DNA of 38,629 nt from RPQK01 sp041946865 (GTDB taxonomy: Bacteria > Acidobacteriota > UBA6911 > RPQK01): the NCBI GenBank assembly GCA_041946865.1, contig JBHGBF010000022.1:1-38629 (forward strand), in the 5' to 3' direction. Below, piece by piece: positions 1-7,110 of the stretch. Below the pieces are notes generated by a model. It was not told the origin of the DNA and made no database searches. It saw nothing but the letters and a program-made list of their open reading frames with translations. The first letter of the stretch is position 1. Each line of letters begins with the position of its first letter. The translations under genes were made by a program, and so were the position numbers.

Positions 1-418
1 CCACACAGCAGCGGTTCCTGTTGATTCATCTGTATACTTTCGCCAAAGTCCAGTGTCCCGCAGGGACCAGGCAAGGGTGCCGTCTTCCCAGGCACCCGGT
101 CACGGGATCCTGTCCCATTGTCCGTTCCCTGCCAAGGAAGTGAACGTGCGCAAGGGTCCCCAGGTGGTCCGTAGGACCGACACCTGTCGGTCCTACGGAC
201 CTGGATGGTGGTGGCGTGATGTCCGGTTTCTACAAGACGCGTCCAAGGACCTGAAACGCTTCGGCGGCCGTCTTTCGAGTCAACGTTACAGCGCCGCTTC
301 CTTTGCAGGCGGCCGAAAAACGGCGGGCTTCCTTCTCATCAGCAGCGGAGCGTCGAGATCGGCGCTTGCATTTTGCGAAATTAGGGATTAGCTTACTGCA
401 TTTAAGAAAAGGGACGGA
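1..418. other. Non-coding leader region upstream of the symporter
   Basis: No convincing gene was found here; the open frames are short, lack ribosome binding sites and show no family resemblance. It holds a short hairpin (GGGTGCC at 75-81 against GGCACCC at 91-97) and the strong palindrome at 166-201. A TATACT hexamer lies at 33-38 but has no matching -35 box at normal spacing. No sigma-70 promoter for the symporter could be assigned with confidence. Confidence 0.6.
166..201. repeat. Perfect 17-bp-arm palindrome (REP-like hairpin)
   Basis: The left arm (166-182) and right arm (185-201) are exact reverse complements around a two-base CC centre. No T-run follows, so it is not a classical terminator for a gene on the left. 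A REP-type palindrome or a protein-binding dyad is possible. No second copy was seen in this window. Confidence 0.8.
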
Positions 419-2032
419 ATGGGAGAAAACATTTTCAACGGGGCGGTCTTTGTTGTCTACTTCCTCGGTATTGTCTGGTTCGGTGTCTACGTGGCCCGGC
501 ACGAAAAGGCAACCTCCCAGGATTATTTCCTGGCCGGCAAGGACTTGCCCTGGTACGCGATCGGCGCCTCTTTCATAGCGGCGAATATCAGCACCGAGCA
601 CTTTATCGGGATGATCGGGATAGCCTTCTCGGTCGGCGCTGTTGTCGCCATGTGGGAGTGGGGAAACGTCATTACCTTTTCCCTGCTCATCTGGGTCTTT
701 CTTCCGTACTACATGCGGACCCGGCTTTATACGATGCCGGAGTTTCTGGAGTTGCGTTACAACAAGACCAGCCGGGCGCTCTTTGCCTTGGTTTCAATTG
801 TCGGATATGTCCTCGCCCTGCTGGCGGCGGTCCTCTATGCCGGAGGCCTGGCGCTCGAGGGCATTTTCGGCATTCCGATTTTCTGGGGCATTCTAATCCT
901 TGCCATAAGCACCTCTATTTATACAATCTACGGTGGCCTGGTCTCAGAGGTATGGACTGACGTGGTGCAATGCGCGCTGCTGTTTCTCGGCGGCCTGCTG
1001 GTCGCTATTGCCGCCTGGAAAGCGGTCGGGGGGATCGGGACGCTCATGACCGAGTTTCCCGACCGCTTCCGCCTGATCCTGCCCGTCACGCATCCGGTCG
1101 TGCCCGTTACGGGGATCCTTACCGGCTGGCTCTCGGTCGGCATCTGGTACTCGTGCACCAACCAGTTTCTGCTCCAGCGCTGCCTGGGGGCGCGCGACGA
1201 GTGGCACGCGCGCATGGGGATCGTGTTCGCCGGCTTTCTCAAGGTGGTGCTGCCCCTGATTGTCGTGTTCCCCGGGATTGCCGCCTACAAGCTGTACCCC
1301 AACCTGGCGAGGCCGGACCTCGCTTACCCGACCCTCGTCAAGAACCTGATCCCCGCGGGCCTGGCCGGCCTGATCCTGGCCGGTCTGGTCAGCGCCGTGA
1401 TGTCGACCGCCTCGTCTGTCCTCAATTCGACGTCCACCATGTTCACCATCGATCTTTACCGCGAACACTGGTGTCCGGAGGCCTCGGAAAAGCAGCTGGT
1501 GCGGGTAGGGAGGCTGGCCGGCGCGGTTATCATGCTCGTTTCGGTGGGTCTGGCCTTCTATTTCGCCTGGGTCGAGTCGGGTGTGTTCCTTCTCATCCAG
1601 AATGTCTTCTTTTACATGGCGCCGCCCTTTGCGGTCGTCTTCACGCTCGGGATCCTCTGGAGGCGGGCCAACGGCACGGCGGCGCTGACAACCATCGTGA
1701 CAGGGTTCCCGCTGACCTGGTTGATCGAAAGCGTGGCCTTCGAGCGGATCCAGTCGCTGCAACCGTACAACAACTTCATGCATCGCACCTTCATCGCCTG
1801 GGTCGGATGCATGATCATCATGATTGCCGTGTCACTGCTGACTCCGCCCCCGCCCGAGCACAAGCTGGCCGGTTTTCTCTGGTCGGCCAGGACGATGCCT
1901 GTCCCTGCGGAAATCCGCAAGAAATATCATGGCTGGCGGGATCTGCGACTCTGGTGGTTGGTGTTCGTAGTTACGCTCCTTTCGCTGATCGGCTTCTTAA
2001 TCGGGTTTCAGATCAGTCACTTCGGTCTGTAG
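419..2032 (+). CDS. Sodium:solute symporter family (SSS) transporter
   Basis: This 537-residue polytopic membrane protein fits the sodium/solute symporter family (SGLT/PutP fold). It would import a small organic solute with Na+ across the inner membrane. About 13 hydrophobic segments are visible. The N-terminal part carries the family-typical DYFLAGKDLPWYAIGASFIA region (about residues 33-52), then a stretch with ISTEHFIGM, and a mid-protein AGLAGLILAGLVSAVMST segment typical of the core helices. The length is normal for SSS proteins. The ATG at 419 follows an AAAAGGGA-type ribosome binding site. It stands alone on the plus strand, with the minus-strand hydantoinase pair converging on it, so a shared substrate is only a guess. 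Substrate cannot be assigned; sugars, sialic acid, amino acids and carboxylates are all possible in this family. Confidence 0.93.
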   Translation: MGENIFNGAVFVVYFLGIVWFGVYVARHEKATSQDYFLAGKDLPWYAIGASFIAANISTEHFIGMIGIAFSVGAVVAMWEWGNVITFSLLIWVFLPYYMRTRLYTMPEFLELRYNKTSRALFALVSIVGYVLALLAAVLYAGGLALEGIFGIPIFWGILILAISTSIYTIYGGLVSEVWTDVVQCALLFLGGLLVAIAAWKAVGGIGTLMTEFPDRFRLILPVTHPVVPVTGILTGWLSVGIWYSCTNQFLLQRCLGARDEWHARMGIVFAGFLKVVLPLIVVFPGIAAYKLYPNLARPDLAYPTLVKNLIPAGLAGLILAGLVSAVMSTASSVLNSTSTMFTIDLYREHWCPEASEKQLVRVGRLAGAVIMLVSVGLAFYFAWVESGVFLLIQNVFFYMAPPFAVVFTLGILWRRANGTAALTTIVTGFPLTWLIESVAFERIQSLQPYNNFMHRTFIAWVGCMIIMIAVSLLTPPPPEHKLAGFLWSARTMPVPAEIRKKYHGWRDLRLWWLVFVVTLLSLIGFLIGFQISHFGL

Positions 2033-2101
2033 CGTGGGCCATACGGCGAGCCGCGCACGCAGTGGAGTCTGGAACGCGCTGCCGAGCCGCGGCGCTGCGC
2101 A

Positions 2102-2220
2102 GGGTGTTGAGAAAGGTCGAGGCGGCAATTGAGTGCCGCAAAAAGCGCGCCACTCAACCGCCTCGTTGGGTGAAATTTCTCGATACCCTTTTCAATACCC
2201 TCCGCGAGGGTGTTGAAAAG
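2102..2220 (+). repeat. Dispersed palindromic repeat, copy A, with terminal hairpin
   Basis: The unit starts with GGGTGTTGAGAAAGG (2102-2116) and ends with CCCTTTTCAATACCC (2186-2200), which pair as imperfect inverted ends (12 of 15). Inside, GAGGCGG...TTGAGTG pairs with CACTCAACCGCCTC. The right end also forms a second hairpin, CTTTTCAATACCCTC with GAGGGTGTTGAAAAG around CGC (2188-2220, one G-T pair). A reverse-oriented relative lies at 6358-6432. It lies between the convergent symporter and hyuB genes, so the hairpins could also act as a two-way terminator. Confidence 0.65.
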
Positions 2221-2253
2221 GTTGGTCCGAAGCGATCATGTTCGCAACTGTGG

Positions 2254-4002
2254 TCAAGCGGAAAGGGTCTTCGGCCTCCGGTCGGCCATTTGCCGCCTCA
2301 GGCGAGCGGTCGCCTCGAGGTCCAATGCCAGGCTGTTTTCGTGGATGACGACACCGTACTCACGGGCGGCGTATTCCGGGGAGATTTTCTGGTCGTGGAC
2401 GTCTTTCATGACGAGGAGCGGATCACGTCGCAAGGGGTCGCCATACCCTCCGCCTCCAGGCAGGACGTGTCGGAACACATCGTTTTCGTGGATCGTCATG
2501 TTGACCTTAGGGGGAAGGACCTTGACGCCGTTGCGAGTGATCAGGAGGTTGTTCGAAGGTGAGCCGGGGTGTCCGCCCTGCAGGCCGTATGGCAGGATCG
2601 CGCGCCGGTCGGAACGGACGAGCAGGGACGCCGAGCCTTTCAAGAGCCGGTATTCCCTGAGCAGGGACAGGCCGCCTCGAAATTCTCCCGGCCCTCCGGT
2701 GTCGGGCATGAACCCATACCTCTCAATCCGGATCGGGAAGCGGGCTTCGATCATTTCGACGGGCGCGTTCGAAATGTTGGCCCCGATATTCGGCATTCCT
2801 TCCGAGCCGTCCCGTCCTGCGCCTCCGCCCCAGCTTCCCGCCAGGACCTCGACGAGCACGTAAGGCTTTCTCTCGAGATCATATCCGCCGATGCTCACCA
2901 GCGAGACACCGCCCTCATCGGCGGCGGGAACCCTCTCCGGGAGTGCTCCGGCAAGGGCGCCGAACAGCGTGTTGCAGATGCGGAAGCCGGTGATCCCCCG
3001 GGCCGCGCAGGCAGCCGGGAGGACCGCATTGACCAGCGTTGCTGCCGGCGCCGAAACGTGAATCGGGCGGAAGTAGCCGGCATTGTTGGGAACGTTCGAG
3101 GTAAGAAGAGACCTGAGGGCGAAATAGACGGCCGATTTCGTGAAGGAAAAGGTGGCGTTGATGGCGGCCGGGACCTGGGGTGAAGTGCCGTCGAAGTCCA
3201 CCCAGACCTCGTCGCGCCGGATGTCGACCTTGACGTGAATCGGGACGGGATCGTCAGTGACGCCGTCGTTGTCGATGTAGTCCGTGAACTCATAGGTCCC
3301 GTCCGGCCAGCCGGCAATTTCAGCGCGGGTGATTCGTTCCGTATAATCGAGCAAATCGTCGAAAAATTCCTGGAGACCGTCCACGCCAAATTTGCGGACC
3401 AGCTTCAGATAGCCGCGTTCGCCCACCTCGCACGCCGCGAGCTGGGCGGCCAGGTCGCCGAGCACCGTGTCAGGAACGCGAACGTTCCGCTCAATCAGTG
3501 AGAAAATCGCCTCGTTCGGCTTCCCGGCCTCAAATAGTTTCAGGGGCGGAATCCTCAGACCTTCCTGGTAAATCTCGGTCGAATCGGTGGCGAGGCTTCC
3601 CGGGACCCGGCCTCCTACCTCGGTGTGATGAGCCACCGTAGCGACGATGCAGGCGAGTTGGTCTTGGACGAAGACCGGCTTGAAGACGAAGATGTCGGGA
3701 AGATGCATCCCGCCTTCGTAAGGATCATTCATGATGATGATGTCGCCAGGGACCAGAGAGCCCGAGTACTTGGCCTTGATGGCGTTCACCGCGTCGGGCA
3801 TCGCACCCAGCTGGTTGGGGATCGTCACGCCCTGCATGATGATCCGCCCCTGGGTGTCGCAAAAAGCGGTCGAGAAATCCATGACATCCCGCAGCACGCT
3901 TGAGTGGGCGGTCCGGACGATGGTCAGGCTCATTTCATCGACCAGGGACCCCAGAGAATCTTTTACCAGTTCCAGATCGATCGGATTCACATTTCGCTTC
4001 AC
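2254..4002 (-). CDS. hyuB: Hydantoinase B/oxoprolinase family protein (copy 1)
   Basis: This 582-residue protein is the HyuB-type subunit of an ATP-dependent amidohydrolase (N-methylhydantoinase / 5-oxoprolinase / caprolactamase group), which opens cyclic amides together with HyuA in the cytoplasm. Family features are the N-terminal DLELVKDSLGSLVDEMSLTIVRTAHS, the GDIIIMNDPYEGGMHLPD metal-site region around residues 90-110, VAHHTEVGGRVPGS around 140, and the C-terminal GGGGYGDPLRRDP glycine-rich motif. The length is usual for the subunit. The start is a GTG at 4000-4002, chosen because GAGGAG lies about seven bases upstream; the ATG a few bases earlier is out of frame and quickly stops. It follows hyuA by 120 bases, so the pair is probably co-transcribed. 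A paralogue of the same length lies at 27193-28941. The true substrate is unknown. Confidence 0.93.
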   Translation of the reverse strand: MKRNVNPIDLELVKDSLGSLVDEMSLTIVRTAHSSVLRDVMDFSTAFCDTQGRIIMQGVTIPNQLGAMPDAVNAIKAKYSGSLVPGDIIIMNDPYEGGMHLPDIFVFKPVFVQDQLACIVATVAHHTEVGGRVPGSLATDSTEIYQEGLRIPPLKLFEAGKPNEAIFSLIERNVRVPDTVLGDLAAQLAACEVGERGYLKLVRKFGVDGLQEFFDDLLDYTERITRAEIAGWPDGTYEFTDYIDNDGVTDDPVPIHVKVDIRRDEVWVDFDGTSPQVPAAINATFSFTKSAVYFALRSLLTSNVPNNAGYFRPIHVSAPAATLVNAVLPAACAARGITGFRICNTLFGALAGALPERVPAADEGGVSLVSIGGYDLERKPYVLVEVLAGSWGGGAGRDGSEGMPNIGANISNAPVEMIEARFPIRIERYGFMPDTGGPGEFRGGLSLLREYRLLKGSASLLVRSDRRAILPYGLQGGHPGSPSNNLLITRNGVKVLPPKVNMTIHENDVFRHVLPGGGGYGDPLRRDPLLVMKDVHDQKISPEYAAREYGVVIHENSLALDLEATARLRRQMADRRPKTLSA

Positions 4003-4122
4003 GACATACTCCTCTGGCGCCCGGCTCTACCTTGCTCGCAGCTCGCTCCGGCCGGGCAAATCTCGTGGAGTCTGCTTTTGCGCCGCCGGTACCGCTGTCT
4101 CGGCCTCGACGTCCGGGTCACG

Positions 4123-6231
4123 CTAGATGACCGCTATTCTGATCCGGACGTTACCGTTTACGTCCAAGGCCACAGAACAGTCGGGTGGCACTGCGATTGT
4201 GGAGTCGTATTCTTCGATGATGACCGGCCCCTGGCGGAACTCGGGAGACAGTTGCGAGCGCCAGGTAACGGGCGTCATATGCCGGCCAAACGGCCCGAAG
4301 TAGGCGAGGCGTTCTCGTCTCTTTCTGTCCGCAGGCGTTGGACTGCTTGCCCCTGTGAGCCCTTCCTCGCCGTCGCGTACCCCGCGTGCCACGACTCGAA
4401 GGTTGACAAACTCGACCGGATGATTAGTCCGGTGGCCGTACGTGCGCTTATGTTCCACCCCGAAAGCCTCTGCAACTGCAGCCACCTGGTCGCGGTCCAT
4501 CCGGCCGTCAGGGAGGGGGACTCTCAATTCGAAGGACTGCCCGACATACCTCAGGTCGGCCCATCGGCTCAGCCGGCACCTGCCGGCACCATAGCCTTGA
4601 CGCTTAAGAGCATCCGAAGCCTCGGATTCAAGCCGGGTGAGAGCCCGGTCAAGGTCGTCCAGACTCAGTTTCGAAAGCGGGCAGTAGAAAGTGTGGACGA
4701 GATGGTGTTCCACTTCGGCATGAAGAAGTCCGAACGCCGAGAAGAGCCCTGGCGAGGGCGGAATGACCACCTCTTTGATCTCGAGCGCCCGGGCCATGGC
4801 GGCCGCGTGCAAGGGCCCGCCGCCGCCGAAAGCGAGCATCGCGAAGTCTCTCGGGTCACGACCTCGCTGCGAAGACACGGCCTTGACGGCGCGAATCATG
4901 TGGGAATTGGCCAGCTCGTAGACCCCGTAAGCCGCTTCCATCAGGTCCAGCCCCAACGGGTCGGCAATCTTGGCGCACAGCGCGGCGCAGGCCTTCCCGG
5001 CATCGATCGGCATCTCTCCGCCGAGCAGGAAGTCCTGATTCAGATAGCCGAGGACGACATTCGCGTCCGTGACGGTCGGCGCTTCCCCCCCGGCCCCGTA
5101 ACACACGGGCCCCGGATCAGCCCCCGCGCTCTGGGGACCGACTTGCGGTGAATTGCTCGAGTCCAGCCAGACGATGCTACCTCCCCCTGCCCCTACTTCG
5201 GACAGGTCGATGACCGGGAGGTTTAAAGCGTAGCCGCCGCCGCTGACCAGCCGGCTGCCGACCGAGATGCCTGCACCGACCTCGAACTCGGAGGTCCATG
5301 TCGGATTCGAATTCTCGATGAGCGAGGCCTTGGCGGTGGTCCCACCCATGTCAAAGGTAATGATATGGCTCAAACCCAGTTGCCTGGCTATATGCCGGGA
5401 CGCGATCACCCCAGCTGCCGGTCCGGATTCTATGATATAGGCCGGCTTGCGCGCCGCCAGCTCCGCGGTCATGATGCCGCCGTTAGACTGCATGATCAGC
5501 AGCGGCGCGCGGAAGGACCGCTGTACGAGCGCCTGGCCCAGCGATTCGACATAGCTTTTCACCACGGGCATGACGTACGCGTTAATCACGACCGTACTGG
5601 TCCGCTCGTATTCCCGAATCTGGGGAAGGACGTCCGAGGACAACGAGACGAACAGTTGCGGCCACTGCTGCTCGATCATTTGCGCCAGGACCTGTTCATG
5701 CTCCGGGTTGGCATAGGCGTGGAGCAGGCAGATAGCGACCGACTGCACTCCCGCCTGGATGAGCTTTTCGATCGCTCCAGCCGCCTGGTCGCGGTCCAGA
5801 GGGCGGGCCACAGTCCCATCCGCGTCAACTCTCTCTGCGACTTCCAGCCGAAGCGCCCGGTCAACCAGCGGCTCGGGTTTGCGCAGCAACAGGTTGTACA
5901 GCTCCGGCAGGCGAAGCCGCCGGATCTCCAAAACGTCCCTGAACCCCTCGGTTGTCAACAGCCCGGTCCTGGCGCCTTTTTTCTCCAAGATGGCGTTCGT
6001 CGCCACGGTCGTGCCGTGGATGATCTCCTTGACTTCCTCGGGGGCGAGGCCTTGTTCGGCCAGGAGAGTCTGGAGCCCCTCGACAACCGCCTGGCCGAAA
6101 TCTCTCGGTGTCGACGGTACCTTCTTCGTGGCCAGACGTCCTCCGGGCCCGCTCAGAACGAGGTCGGTGAAGGTCCCTCCCACGTCTGCTCCCACCCGGA
6201 AAAACGATTTTCCGGCTCTTGCGACCTTCAT
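4123..6231 (-). CDS. hyuA: Hydantoinase A/oxoprolinase family protein (copy 1)
   Basis: This is the ATP-binding HyuA subunit (about 702 residues) that partners HyuB in ATP-dependent opening of a lactam, hydantoin or oxoproline-type ring. The N-terminal ASKHA-fold signature VGADVGGTFTDLVL is near residues 13-26. It is followed by IIHGTTVATNAILEKKGARTG, TTEGFRDVLEIRR and the second phosphate-binding region IITFDMGGTTAKAS around residue 290. The C-terminal region has GGGGPLHAAAMA. The start at 6231 (residue Met of MKVARAG) is preferred over the ATG at 6249, because GAGGAG sits ten bases upstream of it while the upstream ATG has no ribosome binding site. A promoter with a perfect TTGACA and an operator-like dyad lie immediately upstream. 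The gene pair is the only early block on the minus strand and is flanked by inverted repeats. Substrate class is inferred from the family only. Confidence 0.93.
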   Translation of the reverse strand: MKVARAGKSFFRVGADVGGTFTDLVLSGPGGRLATKKVPSTPRDFGQAVVEGLQTLLAEQGLAPEEVKEIIHGTTVATNAILEKKGARTGLLTTEGFRDVLEIRRLRLPELYNLLLRKPEPLVDRALRLEVAERVDADGTVARPLDRDQAAGAIEKLIQAGVQSVAICLLHAYANPEHEQVLAQMIEQQWPQLFVSLSSDVLPQIREYERTSTVVINAYVMPVVKSYVESLGQALVQRSFRAPLLIMQSNGGIMTAELAARKPAYIIESGPAAGVIASRHIARQLGLSHIITFDMGGTTAKASLIENSNPTWTSEFEVGAGISVGSRLVSGGGYALNLPVIDLSEVGAGGGSIVWLDSSNSPQVGPQSAGADPGPVCYGAGGEAPTVTDANVVLGYLNQDFLLGGEMPIDAGKACAALCAKIADPLGLDLMEAAYGVYELANSHMIRAVKAVSSQRGRDPRDFAMLAFGGGGPLHAAAMARALEIKEVVIPPSPGLFSAFGLLHAEVEHHLVHTFYCPLSKLSLDDLDRALTRLESEASDALKRQGYGAGRCRLSRWADLRYVGQSFELRVPLPDGRMDRDQVAAVAEAFGVEHKRTYGHRTNHPVEFVNLRVVARGVRDGEEGLTGASSPTPADRKRRERLAYFGPFGRHMTPVTWRSQLSPEFRQGPVIIEEYDSTIAVPPDCSVALDVNGNVRIRIAVI

Positions 6232-6259
6232 TTCACGAAATCTCCTCATTTTTATCTAT

Positions 6260-6287
6260 TTTCCGTATTACGAAAATGATTACGAAA
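6260..6287 (-). promoter_or_regulatory. Operator-like dyad and direct repeats upstream of hyuA
   Basis: On the plus strand 6260-6276 reads TTTCCGTATTACGAAAA, a 17-base dyad in which seven of eight base pairs are symmetrical around 6268. The half ATTACGAAA recurs exactly at 6279-6287, twelve bases on, and a weaker TTACAAA follows at 6290. The site lies between the promoter and the start codon of hyuA, where a bound repressor would block transcription. Which regulator family binds cannot be told; no regulator gene is adjacent. Confidence 0.5.
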
Positions 6288-6295
6288 CGTTACAA

Positions 6296-6324
6296 ACAAT
6301 ATAGTGAGACCGAAAGCCTGTCAA
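6296..6324 (-). promoter_or_regulatory. Sigma-70-like promoter for hyuA-hyuB copy 1
   Basis: Read on the minus strand, TTGACA (6319-6324) is followed after 17 bases by TATTGT (6296-6301), or after 15 bases by TATATT (6298-6303). The -35 box is a perfect consensus. It is about 70 bases upstream of the chosen hyuA start and the only clear promoter in this gap on that strand. Confidence 0.55.
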
Positions 6325-6357
6325 GCGCAACTCGCCAGGGTGAAAGGAGGTTTTAGC

Positions 6358-6432
6358 GTTGTTGAAAGAGGGTAGCGAGAAGCCCAAATCGGCGCGGCCT
6401 TCAACCGCCCCTCGGACTTCTTCAACAGCCTT
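6358..6432 (-). repeat. Dispersed palindromic repeat, copy B (inverted relative to copy A)
   Basis: Read on the plus strand, this stretch begins TTGTTGAAAGAGGGTAGCGA and ends CTCGGACTTCTTCAACAGCC. The reverse complement of copy A begins with TATTGAAAAGGGTATCGAGA and ends with CCTCGACCTTTCTCAACACC. The two ends therefore match with few changes, while the middles differ in length. A further GAGGGTATTGAGAACG fragment at 6438-6453 resembles the same end again. Copies A and B thus bracket the hyuB-hyuA block in opposite orientation. Confidence 0.55.
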
Positions 6433-6572
6433 GCAGGGAGGGTATTGAGAACGTTTGCTCAAACTGTTCCAGAAGCCCAGGGCGAGGCGAGGCACGCCGG
6501 ATCGCCGTGCGGCCTTGGAGCCTTGACACGCTTCTCTTTCGAACTGCGGCAGTCACGCTGCCGGGTTGTGTC

Positions 6573-6614
6573 CGCCGGCCATGCCGGCACATCAAAGCGG
6601 TGGCATGGCCGGCG
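6573..6614. repeat. 13-bp inverted repeat (hairpin)
   Basis: CGCCGGCCATGCC at 6573-6585 is the exact reverse complement of GGCATGGCCGGCG at 6602-6614, with a 16-base loop. It lies in the long gene-free stretch 6250-7110 and is unrelated in sequence to the neighbouring MITE-like element. The function is unknown. Confidence 0.7.
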
Positions 6615-6653
6615 CATTCAGGAAAGAGCGGGGGTGTCAAGGCCTCGAGTCAT

Positions 6654-6874
6654 TTCAGGGGTAACCCCTCAGTTTTCGTACGGCGCGGCTCCGAAAGCGC
6701 CACAGAGCCGCAAGCGGAGCGTTTTCCGCGGAGCGCGCCGGGTGCGTGCCTTCAGTACGAATCGATCTTGCTTCCGGCACGCACCCGACGGGCTCCGCAA
6801 AAAGCGCTGCGCTTGCGCCTTTGTGGCGCTTTCGGAGCCGTGCCCTTGCGAAGACTGAGCGGTTACCTTCAGGG
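6654..6874. mobile_element. MITE-like element with long inverted arms and flanking direct repeat
   Basis: Arms at 6660-6750 and 6776-6867 are imperfect reverse complements over about 91 bases around a 25-base centre. The ends match as GGTAACC...GGTTACC, and the inner ends GGTGCGTGCC and GGCACGCACC match exactly; the block GGCTCCGAAAGCGCCACA is also nearly unchanged in both arms. The direct repeat TTCAGGG borders it at 6654-6660 and 6868-6874, as expected for a target duplication of six to seven bases. No transposase is encoded, and the open frames inside are by-products of the inverted arms. It may be a non-autonomous element moved by an insertion sequence elsewhere in the genome, or an RNA-hairpin-encoding repeat. 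Confidence 0.7.
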
Positions 6875-6970
6875 CTCCTCATGAAGGAGGTCCTAATGAA
6901 GCAGGTCCGGGGGACCTCTGCCCACCGCGGAGGTACGGATCAAGGCATTACTTGGTCCGGCGTTTTCGGC

Positions 6971-7000
6971 TTGACACGGTCGGCGCGCCACTCCTATCAT
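6971..7000 (+). promoter_or_regulatory. Sigma-70-like promoter for the Gfo/Idh/MocA gene
   Basis: TTGACA (6971-6976) is followed after 18 bases by TATCAT (6995-7000). It is about 110 bases upstream of the start codon at 7111. The leader contains a weak stem (CCCGACGGC with GCCGACGGG, one mismatch) and ends in a strong AAGGAGG ribosome binding site. Confidence 0.6.
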
Positions 7001-7110
7001 TTCAATTCTAAGTAATGCGTTTCGAAATACTATAAAAAGCCCGACGGCGAGGCTCCTTTTGGCCGACGGGTCATCATCGGGTATCCGCAGCCCACAGCTA
7101 AGGAGGCACT

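Noticed and set aside
970..2562. A 530-codon plus-strand frame overlapping the symporter and the hyuB end
   Set aside because: Its protein is rich in Arg, Gly, Pro and Asp with no motif, as expected from a shifted reading of real genes.
6660..6884. Small proteins encoded in the MITE-like element
   Set aside because: Similar short peptides appear on both strands only because the arms are inverted copies.
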